A stretch of DNA of 64,000 nt from Siderastrea siderea (taxonomy: Eukaryota > Cnidaria > Anthozoa > Scleractinia > Rhizangiidae): contig OZ034967.1 of the NCBI GenBank assembly GCA_964030785.1, forward strand, positions 54,133,765 through 54,197,764, in the 5' to 3' direction. The position numbers were made by a program, and so were the translations under genes. The notes under the pieces were generated by a model. It had not been told where the DNA came from and did not search any database. It saw nothing but the letters and a program-made list of their open reading frames with translations. Position 1 is the stretch's first letter; each line of letters starts with the position of its first letter. Positions 49,537 to 61,227 of this stretch are shown here, piece after piece.

Positions 49537-51907
49537 TCATAGAGGTTCTAACGACTTGTGATCCCCATCTCGCATAGACGACCCATCTAAGAAAGTCAAC
49601 CCGTGTTTCAACTTTCCGAAGTCTTTTTTAATAGACTGCAAGCTTTCGTCAAAATAATAGATGCCGCCATAGTGGTAGTTTCGGGTTTTCCGCCTCCAAT
49701 CCGTGAAATAGGTTTTTGCAACCGCTGATGTCAACATGTAACTGCAATGCGGACAAGTACACATACATTTATCGGCTCCAAGGGAAGAGCTGTATTTACC
49801 GCCAGTGACATGACTTGGACACCACGATACGGACTTCTTTGCCTCATGCAACAGCCACAACAGACACCCCACTAGCCCCATGAACTGTGGGTACAACGTG
49901 TCAAGAAACGTTTCCAACCGCTCAATTCTTTGCTCCAGGAAATGTTGCACGTTTTTCAGGTCAAGTTCCTCCAAATGGACAGTTTCCGACAACGTCTCCA
50001 GCTTCATATCCTTTAGCAAGTTGTTGCAGCCCTCATGTACATCAGCGAGGTCGTGCAAGTCGGCTATCATCAGTAACTTCATCACATTTTCCTTCTTTAT
50101 GAATTGATCCTTGACGAACTTGATGCAAGGTTCGAAAACAAGTTTTATTTGGTACTCATCGCTTAACTTGAGGAGGTACTCCACGTTTTCAACTAAAATT
50201 GAACAGACAAGGAGCGCTTACCATTTGTATGGAAAACCCGGTAATTCAGGGAAGAATTCAAATGGAACGGTTCATTCTGGTGGAATGTTTTCGGAAAAAA
50301 GGTAATACCTTCCGAGGTATTCCTTTTTCTCGCTTTTACAGGAATTCTCGGAAATGTCTGTACCATTTGTCCACAATTACCAGTGCCAGGCTATTTCCGA
50401 GAAGACAGCAATGCCCGAGATGGCGAATTCAAGTGATGAAACTTTACTGTTCCAAACCGTTCGTGACGTAACAGCTGTTTTATTCTCGCGGCTACTGTTA
50501 ACAGACTTCTTGCAACACAATTGTAGCACTCAAGGTGAGAAAGATTTAAGTTTTGGCCGTCGGTACTTGTGTTTTACTTTTGCTTTCATGATTCGAGCTT
50601 TTAGAGCTTAGTGGCGCGGGAAAACACTTGCATCCGAAACTTCGAATCAAATGATACGGCTCAATCCGTTCCGTTTTCTTGGTGAGAAAAAGTGCAGTTC
50701 CATTTGTCCAAAAAAATCCACCGAGAATTCCGTTCAAATGGTAAGCGCTCAAGGAGATTTATAAAAATTGCCCTTCAACTTTGTAAATGACAAGCTTGTA
50801 AATGTAGCCATGTTAAAAAAATTATAAACTTCATTACCAGAGAAATCTCATTATAAACAATTTACAATTTTCAACCAAGCTTGGTGATGTGATATTTTGA
50901 TAGTACTTTCCACATTCAGACTGGGTTTTTTTCGGTCTTCTGCTACAGGTGGGGAGCCCCCCCCCCCCCTTAACTTCGACAGTTACGTCCAGACAGTTAA
51001 GTCCAGAAATGTTTCCCTTGAAATCCGCAACATGAGCTGATGACGTCATATGACGTAAAAATTACGTCATGTTCTTAACGGCGGCCACCTTGGATTCGCC
51101 ATCTTGGATTTCCTGATTTTTTTTTTTACAAAGCCTCCAAAAAGCAGCAAAATTGATCGAAACGTTATTAAAATCAGTAGCTTAAAAAGGAACCTACTGG
51201 TAATTTGCACTCGTTCTTCGATGTAAGGGAAGTAAATCTGCTTCAGAAAGTCCAGTACTACGTTCACTTTTTTCTCAGGCAGCGGAATCTCTTTGGAAGT
51301 GACTTCTTTAAACTGAGATTTGAACATGGCCTTAAAACTGGCGAGTTCATACTCATTATCACACGATGGACATGAAACTTGTCATCCTCCACCGCAAGAA
51401 CCAAGTCACTATCTTCCCACGGCTCAGAAAACCGATGTCTCTGTTGTTCTGCTTGGTTGACGCCTGAAATATACAGAGGAAAGGCAAAATGTGACGAGGC
51501 ACTAGCACCCTCGAGCTTTTTACATTATTCTAAGAGCACCTTACTGAAATAAATTGACTCCAAATCTTCAGCTAATTGCTGAATTCGTATTGTTAGTAAG
51601 AATTTAATTCTAATTTTGATTCATAATAAGACGGTACTCTGTCAGACGGATTTCCAGTCTGAGACGTCTGAAAGATACTCATGCAAATTTGTTGGCTGGG
51701 CATGCTTATCTTTAGATAACCTGTGATAGAAAATTTGCTCTTGCGCAAGGGGCTTTAAACTTTGATGTACAGAACTTGTAACGATAAGAGCGTTGTTCAT
51801 TTCAAACGTGTGAGCTTACTTACAGTGTGTGCGATAGCAATTTGCTCATTGTTGCCACTTTCGTCGTCACAATTTGTTTCCTCAGTTGGATCGATGGATA
51901 CAGCCAT
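49537..51907 (-). pseudogene. BTB-BACK family gene, copy 3 (frameshifted)
   Basis: Three exons correspond to those of copy 2. Exon 1 is 51820-51907 (ATG MAVSIDPTEETNCDDE; donor GTAAGC chosen over an overlapping GTAAGT four bases upstream because it keeps phase). Exon 2 is 51198-51463 (acceptor TTTCAG, EPWEDSDLVLAVEDDKFHVH). Exon 3 is 49537-50192 (acceptor TTTTAG, ENVEYLLKLSDEYQIKLVFE). Exon 2 lacks one base in CCAGTTTT(C)AAGGCC compared with copy 2. Exons 1 and 2 total 354 nt while exon 3 needs one base more, so the reading frame breaks inside the BTB domain. Exon 3 is otherwise open, with a longer tail than copy 2. It may be a young pseudogene or an assembly error at a T-run. Confidence 0.65.
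50213..50749. mobile_element. MITE in intron 2 of copy 3 (CAAGG duplication)
   Basis: Inverted ends AGCGCTTACCATTTG and CAAATGGTAAGCGCT bound 537 bp. Both flanks carry CAAGG (50208-50212 and 50750-50754), a 5-bp target duplication. A related sequence, CAAATGGTAAGCGCG, recurs at about 53459. Confidence 0.7.
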
Positions 51908-51909
51908 CT

Positions 51910-53912
51910 TGTCAGTCTCAGGGACGGCGCTGGAGATCAGTAAATCTTAAATCGTCGTGATCGTGTGATGTATTCGCACGGATTTTGGGCACTTCAAAAT
52001 CGTCTTCAACCAGGAGATGAAACTCGAGAAAATCTACCGATCAGGCGGGACTGACCACGAAACACGAAATGCGAGCTTTGTCGCCGTTCCCTGGAACTAC
52101 TTGGCGTAAAAATCGACTTTCTCAGAAAGTCGATTTTACATTTAATATATTCTGAATTGTTCAGTAACCATAGGGACGTGCTTCACGGACGTGAACCTAG
52201 CCTGAGTCAATATTCCTCCCTTTACAAAAGCATTTATCTTTTAGTAGACGACACAGCGTGCGTGCAGTTCATTGTTTATATAAACATTTTCCATATATTT
52301 ATAAAATAAACCCCAGGCTGCAAGACTAGTTTTCTTGGAGGTTGTGAGACAGTCTCAAGAAGCGAACTGCCGGCCTTTGTGGTTAAGGAGAAAATATATC
52401 ACCAATTTTTCAAGACAAACTACATATGCAAAATACTGAGAACGCTGTACTTTCCATTAAAGAAAGGTAATTTTTTCGCACGAGTCTTGTGAACCTAGTG
52501 ACTCATATCTGCAGGTGCTTTTTAAAAGAACATATCTTAATGGTAGTTCAGACATCGTGGAACCATTTCCAGCGTATTGCTTGATATTGCACAGAAATCC
52601 GCGCCAATTTATACTTGAGCCTGTGTGTAGACGTATCCTCTTTCCTTTTTTTCGTCGAAGGAAGGGAATGTTAAAATAGGAGACAACTGCATACCGGTTA
52701 TTTACGCCGGCAGGTGGTCATGGCTGCGCCATCCAGAAGGGGAGCTACGGTGCTGGGCTAGACTAGTATCTCAGAAAACGTCAACCAGATGTGAAACTTA
52801 ATTCGGGCCATTTGGTTTGGCGATAATTCAAATCTGGCGAGTTAGATACCAGAAATGGATTTTCTGCTTCTTTGTGTGAATCCTAAAAAGCCGGATAAAT
52901 ACGAGAACTTTTCTCCATAAAATTCTCCAAAAAACTGCACAACTGCACAAAAAATCAAATTGAAAAATTTAGATACCAGAAAAAGGATCTGACGGACATA
53001 GATTAGCTAGAGAATGTGCTTTTCTTTCAGGTTTTGTTTTGTTTTGTTTGTTTGTTTGTTTTTTCATACAAAAATCTGTCAAAGTCCGTGGGAAATTTTA
53101 CAGCAGCTTAACGTATGGAAAATTGAAAACGAGATTATTTACTTTCTTTTTCCGCTACACGTCAATTCAGTTGCCAGAATAGTTTCCAATTCATAATATT
53201 CTCAGATGTTACAGAAATTATTTGGCATCGGATTTCATGTTTTCCCCATACAAACGCTGTGGTTGTTACCATTTATAAAAACTTTCTGGAAATTCCGGTT
53301 GGAAAGTAACTCGTACACGACTTTTCGGGTCGTTCCAGTGGAAAATTTCGATCCGGGAGCAACGGAACGTCTGAATTCCCGGTCGGAATGTTCCAAACGG
53401 AAATGATACCAGTTTCAAGCTTTCGCAATCATTTTTCGGTAAATGGGACTGATTTGTGCAAATGGTAAGCGCGATCAGTCTGGGGCGGAATTAACCTGAG
53501 TCCTGAATTTTGTTTGCCATTTCCCCAAACCGTGATCCGACCGGTTTGCCCATGTAAATGGTAAACAAGCCGCCACGCTTGTCCCAATCCAAGATGGCGG
53601 ATGAGTTCCAAGAAAAGTTCGATGGATTCAAACAAAATCTGGATGTTTTGGGTTCTCGGTTAATATTTGTTAAATTGCTGTTAAATTTTCCTAACAAGAT
53701 TTTCTTGCAAAAATCTGCTCAATGAAAGCATAAAATTGTGCCCTTCATTTCTATGATTTGATCAGACAGCCCCTATTACTTTTCAATCAAAACAAGACAT
53801 TCAATTTTGTCGATAAAAATAACTCAGTCATACAAGAAAAAGATTTATTGACATCAGCCAGAAATTGTTAGTTTTAATTATCAATTTACTCCAATGTTGC
53901 ACGTCAGTTTGA
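51910..53912. other. Non-coding stretch with a segmental duplicate
   Basis: A short hairpin (AATCGACTTTCTC and complement) lies at about 52113-52137. The duplicate of 46730-46985 lies at 52615-52890. MITE-like sequence occurs around 53206-53475 without clear ends. No gene is supported. Confidence 0.45.
52615..52890. repeat. Segmental duplication, copy 2
   Basis: This is the partner of 46730-46985; it lacks the adjacent coding frame found at 46298-46726. Confidence 0.65.
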
Positions 53913-56389
53913 TGTACCAATTTTTTTTTAAACAATGTTTTATTTAACAGTGTACCAAGTGTTACAACTGGAAGAATTAAATAAATAATTACAAGGAAAA
54001 AAAACACTAATTAGCTAATTAACACAAGAAGCGAAATGAAAGGAAGCGAAAAGAAAAAGAAAAAGAAAAAAAACTGGCAAGCAAGCAATTAAAGGGCAAA
54101 AAAAAAAAAAAAACATCGATACATTTCTGTAATGTTATGGTGCAGAAGTGCTACCGGGTTGAAAGGACCAAGAGGTTTTGTTAGGTTTGTGAATTGATTC
54201 TTGGGGGTCAGGTCTGTCATTGCAAGATTGGTAGAAGAGGTTGCCATTTCTTTGCAACTGTTCTACCATCGTTTTCTATTTTGAAAAAGTGACGTAAATA
54301 CGATAAAAAATCGCTCAATTTTGGAGTGCATTCTTTCAGTTTGCAGATCCAAATAAAATATTTTGCTATCAAGAAACAAAAATTGATTTGTAGTTCATAT
54401 TTGGAGTTATCCGACCTCAGACCCAAAGCAGCGTCCGCCTCAAGAGACCTAGAGTCTTTCTCAATGATCCTGCCGGACTGCAGCCATGAAATTAAACTAT
54501 TCCAGAAGGACTGGGTTTTCTCACAGGTCCAAAATAGGTGTAACAGGTGTTCTGTTTCGTTTCGACAGAAAGTGCACTTTTCACTGTCTGTGAATCCTAA
54601 TTTATGTAAGAAACTGTTGGTTGATAGTCGTCGATGTAAGTTTTGGGCTCTTTGCGCAGTGAGAGGCCAGCTGGTAAACTGCTTTCCAGTTGACCTTTTG
54701 ATCAGTGTCGATATCCTGTTGCCATTTTTGTTGACTTGATATGGGTTCTTCACCCTTTTTTGATATCAGCTTCTTATATACAAATCGGGATGGCTTTGCG
54801 CTTTTTATAAAAACTGATGAGAAGCTCTCGTGGCTGTCCGGCTGGTTTCTTGCAATTTGGATGCGCAGATGGTTGATTGCTGCGATCATTCCAAAAAAGG
54901 TAAAGGTTTGACTCGGAGGTTATATTTGTTTTGGAAAGATGTGTGGGAGAGGAAGTTAAAGGAGTCGTCCATTTAATGATTGATTTTGCTTATACCTTTG
55001 AGAAACCAGTCTTGATAAAATACAGGTTTATTTCCAATTCTTATAAGTGAGTTATGCCATAAAGGTAATGAACGAAGATGTTTGTCGGATGTTACCGTTT
55101 CCTCGAAAGAGATCTTTGACCAAATTTCAAGACTTTCTTTGACAAAGGGATCTGATACCTTTATGACACTGTGCATGTCCTTTGGGTTAAGATTTCCTAA
55201 TATCGCTAATTTACCTCCATATCTTTGGAGTTCTGCATCAAAAAAGATTTTCCAACTGCCTCCATTTTCAGTGTCAAGATACTTTTTAATCCACTGGTTG
55301 CTTTAAGAGATTTGTTAAAAGAAACAATATCAATCATCTTAAGTCCTCCTTTAGAATAGTCATTTATCATTACATTTCTTTTTATTTTGTCGCCTTTGCC
55401 GTTCCAGAAGAATTATAAAAAATTGTATTGATTTCTTTGATTGCTTCTGGGCTTGATTGTATAGGGGATAGTATGTACAGTAGTTGCGATGTAATAAGGC
55501 TTTTTAAAATTTTAATACTTTCCCTAACAGACTAAGTCTGCGGAACTTCCACCATCCTAGAGTCGCCTTTATTTTTTCTAGTTTGTCCTTGTAGTATTGG
55601 GAGATTGTAATGTCAGGATCCGTTGACAACCAGACACCAAGAGCTTTAACTTTTTTCTTTGCCCATTTAAAATCTTTTTCAGGACAGAGTTTATCGGCTT
55701 TGGAGCCGATCCATAAGGCTTCCGTTTTGCTGCTATTGAGTCTAAGGCCAGATGCATCTCCAAAACTTTCTAATAACTTTACAGCTTCCTTAACAGATTG
55801 TTCTGAGCCATCTAAAATGAGTGTTGTATCATCTGCGTATTGACTTAACTTAATTTCTTTCCCATTTACAGTTATACCGACAATTTCTTTCCTTTTGCGT
55901 ATAGCTTCAGCTATTACTTCCACCGAGAGGATGAATATGTAAGGCGACAGCGGGCAGCCTTGCCTAACTCCCCTACTGAGCTGGAAGAAATTGCTTGCCC
56001 AACCATTATTTAGAATACAACTTTCAATGTTGCAGTAAAAAACCTTTATCTACTTTATCAACGATGGGCCAAAATTAAAATACCTAAGGGTTTTATGGAT
56101 AAGGGCCCATTCCAATGTATCAAAGGCTTTCTCAAAATCAAGGAAAAGAAGAATCCCTGGGATGTTCCTTGATGCGGTGAATTTCATAACACTATCGATT
56201 AAGCGGATATTCTCTCCTATAAATCTACCTTTAACGAAACCTGTTTGATTATCTGATATAAGATTTGGGAGACGGGTCTTAATGCGGCTTGCTATAGCCT
56301 TTGTAGCAATCTTGTAATCACAGTTCAATAGGGTTATAGGTCGCCAGTTTTTAATTAACTTGAGATCGGCGTCCTTTTTCGGGATGAGC

Positions 56390-56464
56390 CAACCTCGTTC
56401 CCAGAACTTTTTCCCTTTTTTAAATTTTTTTTAAAAAATGGAAAAAGTCCTGGGAACGAGGTTG
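56390..56464. mobile_element. 75-bp fold-back element inserted in the LINE (copy 1)
   Basis: CAACCTCGTTCCC and its exact complement form the ends. The 9-bp duplication GGGATGAGC flanks it (56381-56389 and 56465-56473). Internally it is a near-perfect palindrome with a poly-T/A centre. Confidence 0.85.
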
Positions 56465-56512
56465 GGGATGAGCTTGACAATTCCGCGTCTTTGTGATATT
56501 GAGAGCATTCCA

Positions 56513-56600
56513 CAACCTCGTTCCGAGGACTTTTTCCCTTTTTTAATTTTTCCCGCCTCCCCAAATTTAAAAAAGGGAAAAAGTCCTGGGAACGACGTTG
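56513..56600. mobile_element. 88-bp fold-back element inserted in the LINE (copy 2)
   Basis: The same ends (CAACCTCGTTCC and GGGAACGACGTTG) are flanked by AGCATTCCA at 56504-56512 and 56601-56609. The independent 9-bp duplication shows it is a separate insertion of the same family. Confidence 0.85.
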
Positions 56601-59475
56601 AGCATTCCAGTCTTAAAAGAGTGATTTAAAGCGTTAACCAAAATTCCTGCCAAGTCGTTCCAAAAAACTTTATAAAATTCTCAGGGAAGGCCATCTGTCC
56701 CTGGTGTTTCTTCAGGAGCCATACTTTTTAGTGCCTCTACTGCTCTAGGCATTCTTTCCTATTTAACAATCCTTCGCAGGCAGATTTTGCTTCTTCATTC
56801 AGAAATTTAAGGTTTTGTTGCGGCGGAAAGAAATGATCCTGAAGATTTGAAGCTGTTTTAGAGCTGTATAGGTTTCGGTAAAAGGACTCACATTCAGGTA
56901 AAATTTCTTTATCTGTATTTACTAGACCTTTATCGTTAATCTTGAGCTGGGATATTGTAGCTTGTTCACAATGTCTCTTTTCTAAATTAAGAAAGTATTT
57001 TGTATTTTTTTCACCTTCATTATACCATCGGGATTTCGACCTTAGTATCGCACCTTTTGTTTGGTGTTCCGTTTCTTTGTTTCAAGCTCAGACCACATAT
57101 TTTTTGTTTTACAGCATCATCTGTAAAAACCTTGGCAAGATTTCTTTCTAGAAAAGCAACTGATTGCTCGATTTCTTCTTGTTTTTCCACCATTATTTTT
57201 CTTGTGGGCACCGAAGTTTATAGATTCTTCTCTCACTTTCATCTTTACCATTTCCCACAATAGACTAGGGTCAACAGTCTCATCATTCGTATATTCGTCT
57301 TTGGTTCGATTGATGATTAATTTGATCCGATTCACGTATTCGGTGTCCTTTAACAAAGAGGTGTTTAGCTTCCAGAAGCCTCTGCCTCTTTTGTTAGAAT
57401 GTAACGAAATTTGTAAAGTGATCATAGAATGGTCTGTTTTATAACCTGGTATTATGTCTACTTCAGAAGTGTCACAAAAAGTGCTCTGATTTACTAGAAA
57501 AAAGTCAAGGCTACAGTGGACTTCAGGTTTTTTACGTCGCCAAGTGAACCTGGAAGAGTGGGGATTTAACACCCTCCAAGCATCAGTCAAATCTAAGCTT
57601 TCACAGAAAATGCTGATTACATCTAAAGACTTTTTATGAGTTTTGGCAAGGCCACCCTTTTTGTCTTTTCCAACATCTAGAACTAGGTTGAAATCGCCAC
57701 CGATGGTGATTTCCTCGCAACGGAAATCTAACAGATGATTAAAAAATGAATTGAAGAAGTCTGGGTCGTCTTCATTTGGAGCATATATGTTCGCCAGGGG
57801 TAGAATTTTACCATTGGTAATTAAGTCGCGTATAATGAAGCGTCCCCCGGGATCCGAATAAGTTTTTGAGATTTGAAAGGAAAAATTGTTATTAAAAAAC
57901 ATGGCAGCACCTGCTTTTTTACTTGAGCAGCAGCTAAACAAGGCTTCATAACCCCATTCAGCTCGCCAGTCGTGCATATTGTTTTCAGTACAATGAGCTT
58001 CTTGAACAAAATATATTGACAAATTTTTACTTCGAAGCCATTTGAAAATTCTCGTCGCTTAAGTCCGTCTCCTAATCCCCGAACATTGATAGATCCTATT
58101 TTAAGATCCGTTTTTTGTTGTCTTTAAAAGGTACATGACATTGATCACATTCGCCCAGGAGCACTCCTGCTTTTTATCAAGAAAATTATGATAAAGAAAA
58201 ATTAATTCGAAAGTACGAAAAAAAGATTCAAAAAACAGAAATGTAAATTGACATGCAAATACAATAAAAAGAAAAAATAGGACTCCGCGAGTCGAAGAGA
58301 TGGTTGCCATAGTTTTCCGTTTGGCTTAACCAGTAGGTCCTCCTCCGCTCTCCATAAGTTTGTAATAAAGGAAATCACGCTAAGCTACGGTCCTCAGTTA
58401 AACGACTAAGGGCTGGCCCACTGGCCATAGCTTACCTCGCACATAAAGCTTGTCGGGTTGTGCCCGACTAAAAGATGCAGGAATGTTATTTTGTTTTGCC
58501 TTCTTGAAGGTTTCCGTTTGGAGATTTCTTCTTCGAATCAGCTCCTGTGGGAGATCTCTAAACATCTGAAAGTTGGAACCTTTGAGGCAATGACCTAAAG
58601 AGAGTATTTTGTCACAGTCCTTGGAGCGCAGAAATCTTGCTAAAATTGGCCTCGGTTCGCCATCGCTCCTCTTTTTTCCGATGCACTCGGTCGATGCACT
58701 CGTTGGATATCCACAGATCTTGCGCCGCCATAGCCTAATTCTCGTTCCATAAATGATCTAAGTACTTCTTCTGTATCTTCTTCTCGAAAGCCTGAAGGAG
58801 ATGATTCTTCGATATTATTGAATTTTATGTTCTCCCGTCTCGAGTAGGCTTCAAGGTATAGATCTTTCGTGTTAAGTTCCTCAATCTTGCTATCGATTAG
58901 CTTTTCTTTCTCTCCCAGTTCAGCAAGTTTCTTGTCGAGGGCTTCCAGTTTCTTCGCAGTAGCTTTTTGGGCTTTCTCTTAATTTTTCTCGATGAGGTCT
59001 TGGCCAACCTTCAACTGTTCAATGTCGCTCGCTGCTGTTTCTTGAAAGGTTTCGAGTTTGGCTGTTCTCGCTTCTAATTTCGCCAGGCTTACTTCGATTT
59101 TTCTGACTGTGTTTTCTATTGAGTCTAACTTTTTCATTTTTTCTAAAACCTGCTTGAGGATTCCTCCCAGATCATCGGTCATCGCTAAAGCACTCCAGAC
59201 AACATCGTTTTCTTCTCCTTCGTCGTGTGGATCTTTTCGCGCTGTTGTCGTTCGTGTTGAGGATTGAGGTTCGCTGTCCTCTGTATTTTTGGCTTTCTTG
59301 TACTTAGGCGAGTCTCCTTTTCCGTTTGGAGAGCTTCCAGATGACCTGTTCCTTCTTCTGGATAAGTAGTTCAAAATCATATCAGCCGTCAGGTCTTACG
59401 TTTTTAAAAAAATATGACGAGCGGACAGTAAAGACAACCTCACGCCGCCATGACTTGTCCCAGCCTGTACCAATT

Positions 59476-59863
59476 CTACATTACTTATATTCTGTGTCCA
59501 TACACTAGTGTTTCTCCTTATATTAAACTGATCCGAAACTGAGGCATTATTCCACCTGTTATGTTTTAAAGTAAAACCTTTGAAAATCCAAAAGACGCAT
59601 ATGAATCTAAACATCTCTAATTATCATCTGGCATTGCCATCTTATTTATGAGCGAATGTGAGCAAAGCCGGCATAGCTTTAATATTCTTGTGATCACCAG
59701 TTAATAAAGGGTCGTTAAAGTGCTTAACACATCAAGAATCAGTCTTGAACGGGTTCACAGATATCTTAGCTACATAGCCTTCAAGAACGCTTTCAAATTA
59801 TTCTCGCTTTAAGAATATGTTCGTAAAACCATCGTTTAACTCGGAAATCTATGGTGAAAACTT
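59476..59863. other. Short stretch between two retroelements
   Basis: I see no gene or repeat boundary here apart from the LINE target duplication at its left edge. Confidence 0.4.
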
Positions 59864-59929
59864 ATAGTGTAACTGGTTGACGAACCAGTTACACTATGAA
59901 AGTGTCATCTACGATGTAGATGACACTTT
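59864..59929 (+). repeat. Two adjacent perfect hairpins at the Penelope 5' truncation
   Basis: Hairpin 1 has 15-nt arms (ATAGTGTAACTGGTT, loop GACG). Hairpin 2 has 14-nt arms (AAAGTGTCATCTAC, loop GAT). Hairpin 2 contains the YVDDTF-coding region, and one arm appears to be a new inverted copy of real coding sequence. Confidence 0.9.
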
Positions 59930-60929
59930 TACAGTCTTAGGTAAAGACTATGTAGACGGGTTTTTACAACATCTAAACAGTCAACAGCCTACTATTCGTT
60001 TTACCATGGAAATCGAGAAAGATAATACTATCCCCTTTCTCGACACGTCAGTTTCAAGGGATTCAAACGGTCTTCTTACCACCACTGTTTACAGAAAGCC
60101 CACCCACACTGACCAATACCTAGCCTATGATTCACATCATCCTCAGTCAGTGAAACGTGGTATTGTTAAGTGTCTATACGACCGAGCCAAACACCTCATA
60201 TCAAAACCATCAGCTGTCTCTAAAGAAAAGAAACATTTATCATCGGCACTTGTTTCGAACGGATATCCTTCTTCATTTGTACGAAAGCTCACAAAGACAA
60301 CAAGACCAACAGCCAACAAAGAACCTACGCAGGATTTTAAATCTACTGCGGTTCTACCCTACATAAACGGTGTATCAGAGGTTCTTCGCCGCTGCCTACA
60401 ACAACAAGTCGTACGCACCGTCTTCAAATCAGACACAACTCTTAGGTCTCACTTAGTGCGACCGAAAGACACCCTTGAACCAATTAAACAAGACGGTGTC
60501 GTCTATGAAATTCCATGTGAGTGCGGCAAAGTATACATCGGGGAAACAGGGAGAGCGATGCAAGACAGGATAAAAGAACACGACAGAGATATACGGCTTG
60601 CTCGTACACAAACCTCCGCAGTTTCGGAACATGCTAACGAAACGGGGCATCTTCCTATTTGGAAAGAAGTTAAGTTTATTGATCGTGACCCTCACTGGTA
60701 CACACGTAGGGTCAAAGAGGCTATCCATATAAGACTTCATCCTAATAACATCAATAGAGATAGTGGAATCGAAATTCCAGAAGCTTGGATACCTACGATC
60801 AGAAAGCACAACAGCCGACCAACCACAAAGCGGACCTGTGAGGGAACAACATCTAATAGTCGGAATAATAATGAGGATCGAAATGCACCAATAGCAGCGA
60901 ACCATCATGCTACAAATAGCGACACGTAA
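59877..60929 (+). pseudogene. 5'-truncated Penelope-like element: RT palm end plus GIY-YIG endonuclease
   Basis: The open frame has 350 codons and starts in the RT palm (YDVDDTFTVL, where the family usually has a Y/F-V-D-D motif). It continues through the thumb (DNTIPFLDTSVSRDSNGLLT) into a GIY-YIG endonuclease (VVYEIPCECGKVYIGETGRA, DRIKEHDRDIRLARTQTSAV, SEHANETGHLPIW, KEAIHIRLHPNNINRDSGIE). The fingers and first palm aspartate are absent, so this copy cannot reverse transcribe. The endonuclease half looks undamaged. Two perfect hairpins sit at the 5' edge (59864-59929) and a hammerhead-like motif lies 3' of the stop (60942-60986). Confidence 0.9.
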
Positions 60930-60941
60930 ACAATTGACCTC

Positions 60942-60986
60942 ATCGCCTGATGAAGACTAGCAGTATTGCAGTCGAAACGTCGCGAT
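60942..60986 (+). ncRNA. Hammerhead-ribozyme-like motif
   Basis: The parts in order are ATCGC (stem I), CTGATGA (60947-60953), stem-loop II (GACTAGCAGTATTGCAGTC), GAAAC (60974-60978), a minimal stem III ACGT and GTC cleavage triplet, then GCGAT, which pairs with ATCGC. Penelope-like elements are known to carry such ribozymes. One additional A lies between the CTGATGA box and stem II, so activity is uncertain. Confidence 0.65.
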
Positions 60987-61227
60987 CAACAACTCAAAGC
61001 GATTCCATCGTGAGACAAACGAATAAACGTTCATCTTACCTAAGGCATTTTAATTTGCCATGTTAGTTTACAGTTTTATCCTGAAACTTACCAGTTTGAA
61101 CATCACTTAGTCAACATTTAATTCCAAACTGGGAACTTTTGACGCCATCTCGTTTGATGTGGTGAAGTGACAGAGGCCGCTGGTCGGAAGGGTTTCAGGC
61201 AAGCTACTGAACGACCGTCTTCAATTA

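Larger units (their letters stand above)
53923..59465 (-). mobile_element. L1-like LINE, full length but decayed
   Basis: A 10-bp duplication TGTACCAATT flanks it (53913-53922 and 59466-59475). The minus-strand 3' end has a short A-run. ORF1 starts at 59380 and is coiled-coil rich (KLDSIENTVRKIEVSLAKLE); an in-frame TAA interrupts it at 58979, and related sequence with LEAYSRRENIKFNN follows. ORF2 shows an APE-type endonuclease (57117-58090; FVQEAHCTEN, GGDFNLVLDV, YKTDHSMI), reverse transcriptase (GFVKGRFIGENIRLIDS; FLDFEKAFDT at about 56120; YADDTTLILDGS at about 55840) and a C-terminal Cys-rich domain (CTFCRNETEHLLHLFWTCE). Frameshifts, for example near 58040-58060, and two inserted MITEs make it inactive. 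Confidence 0.85.

Noticed and set aside
53206..53475. Second copy of the CAAGG-duplication MITE
   Set aside because: Only one end-like sequence (CAAATGGTAAGCGCG) is clear; the other boundary and a duplication could not be found.
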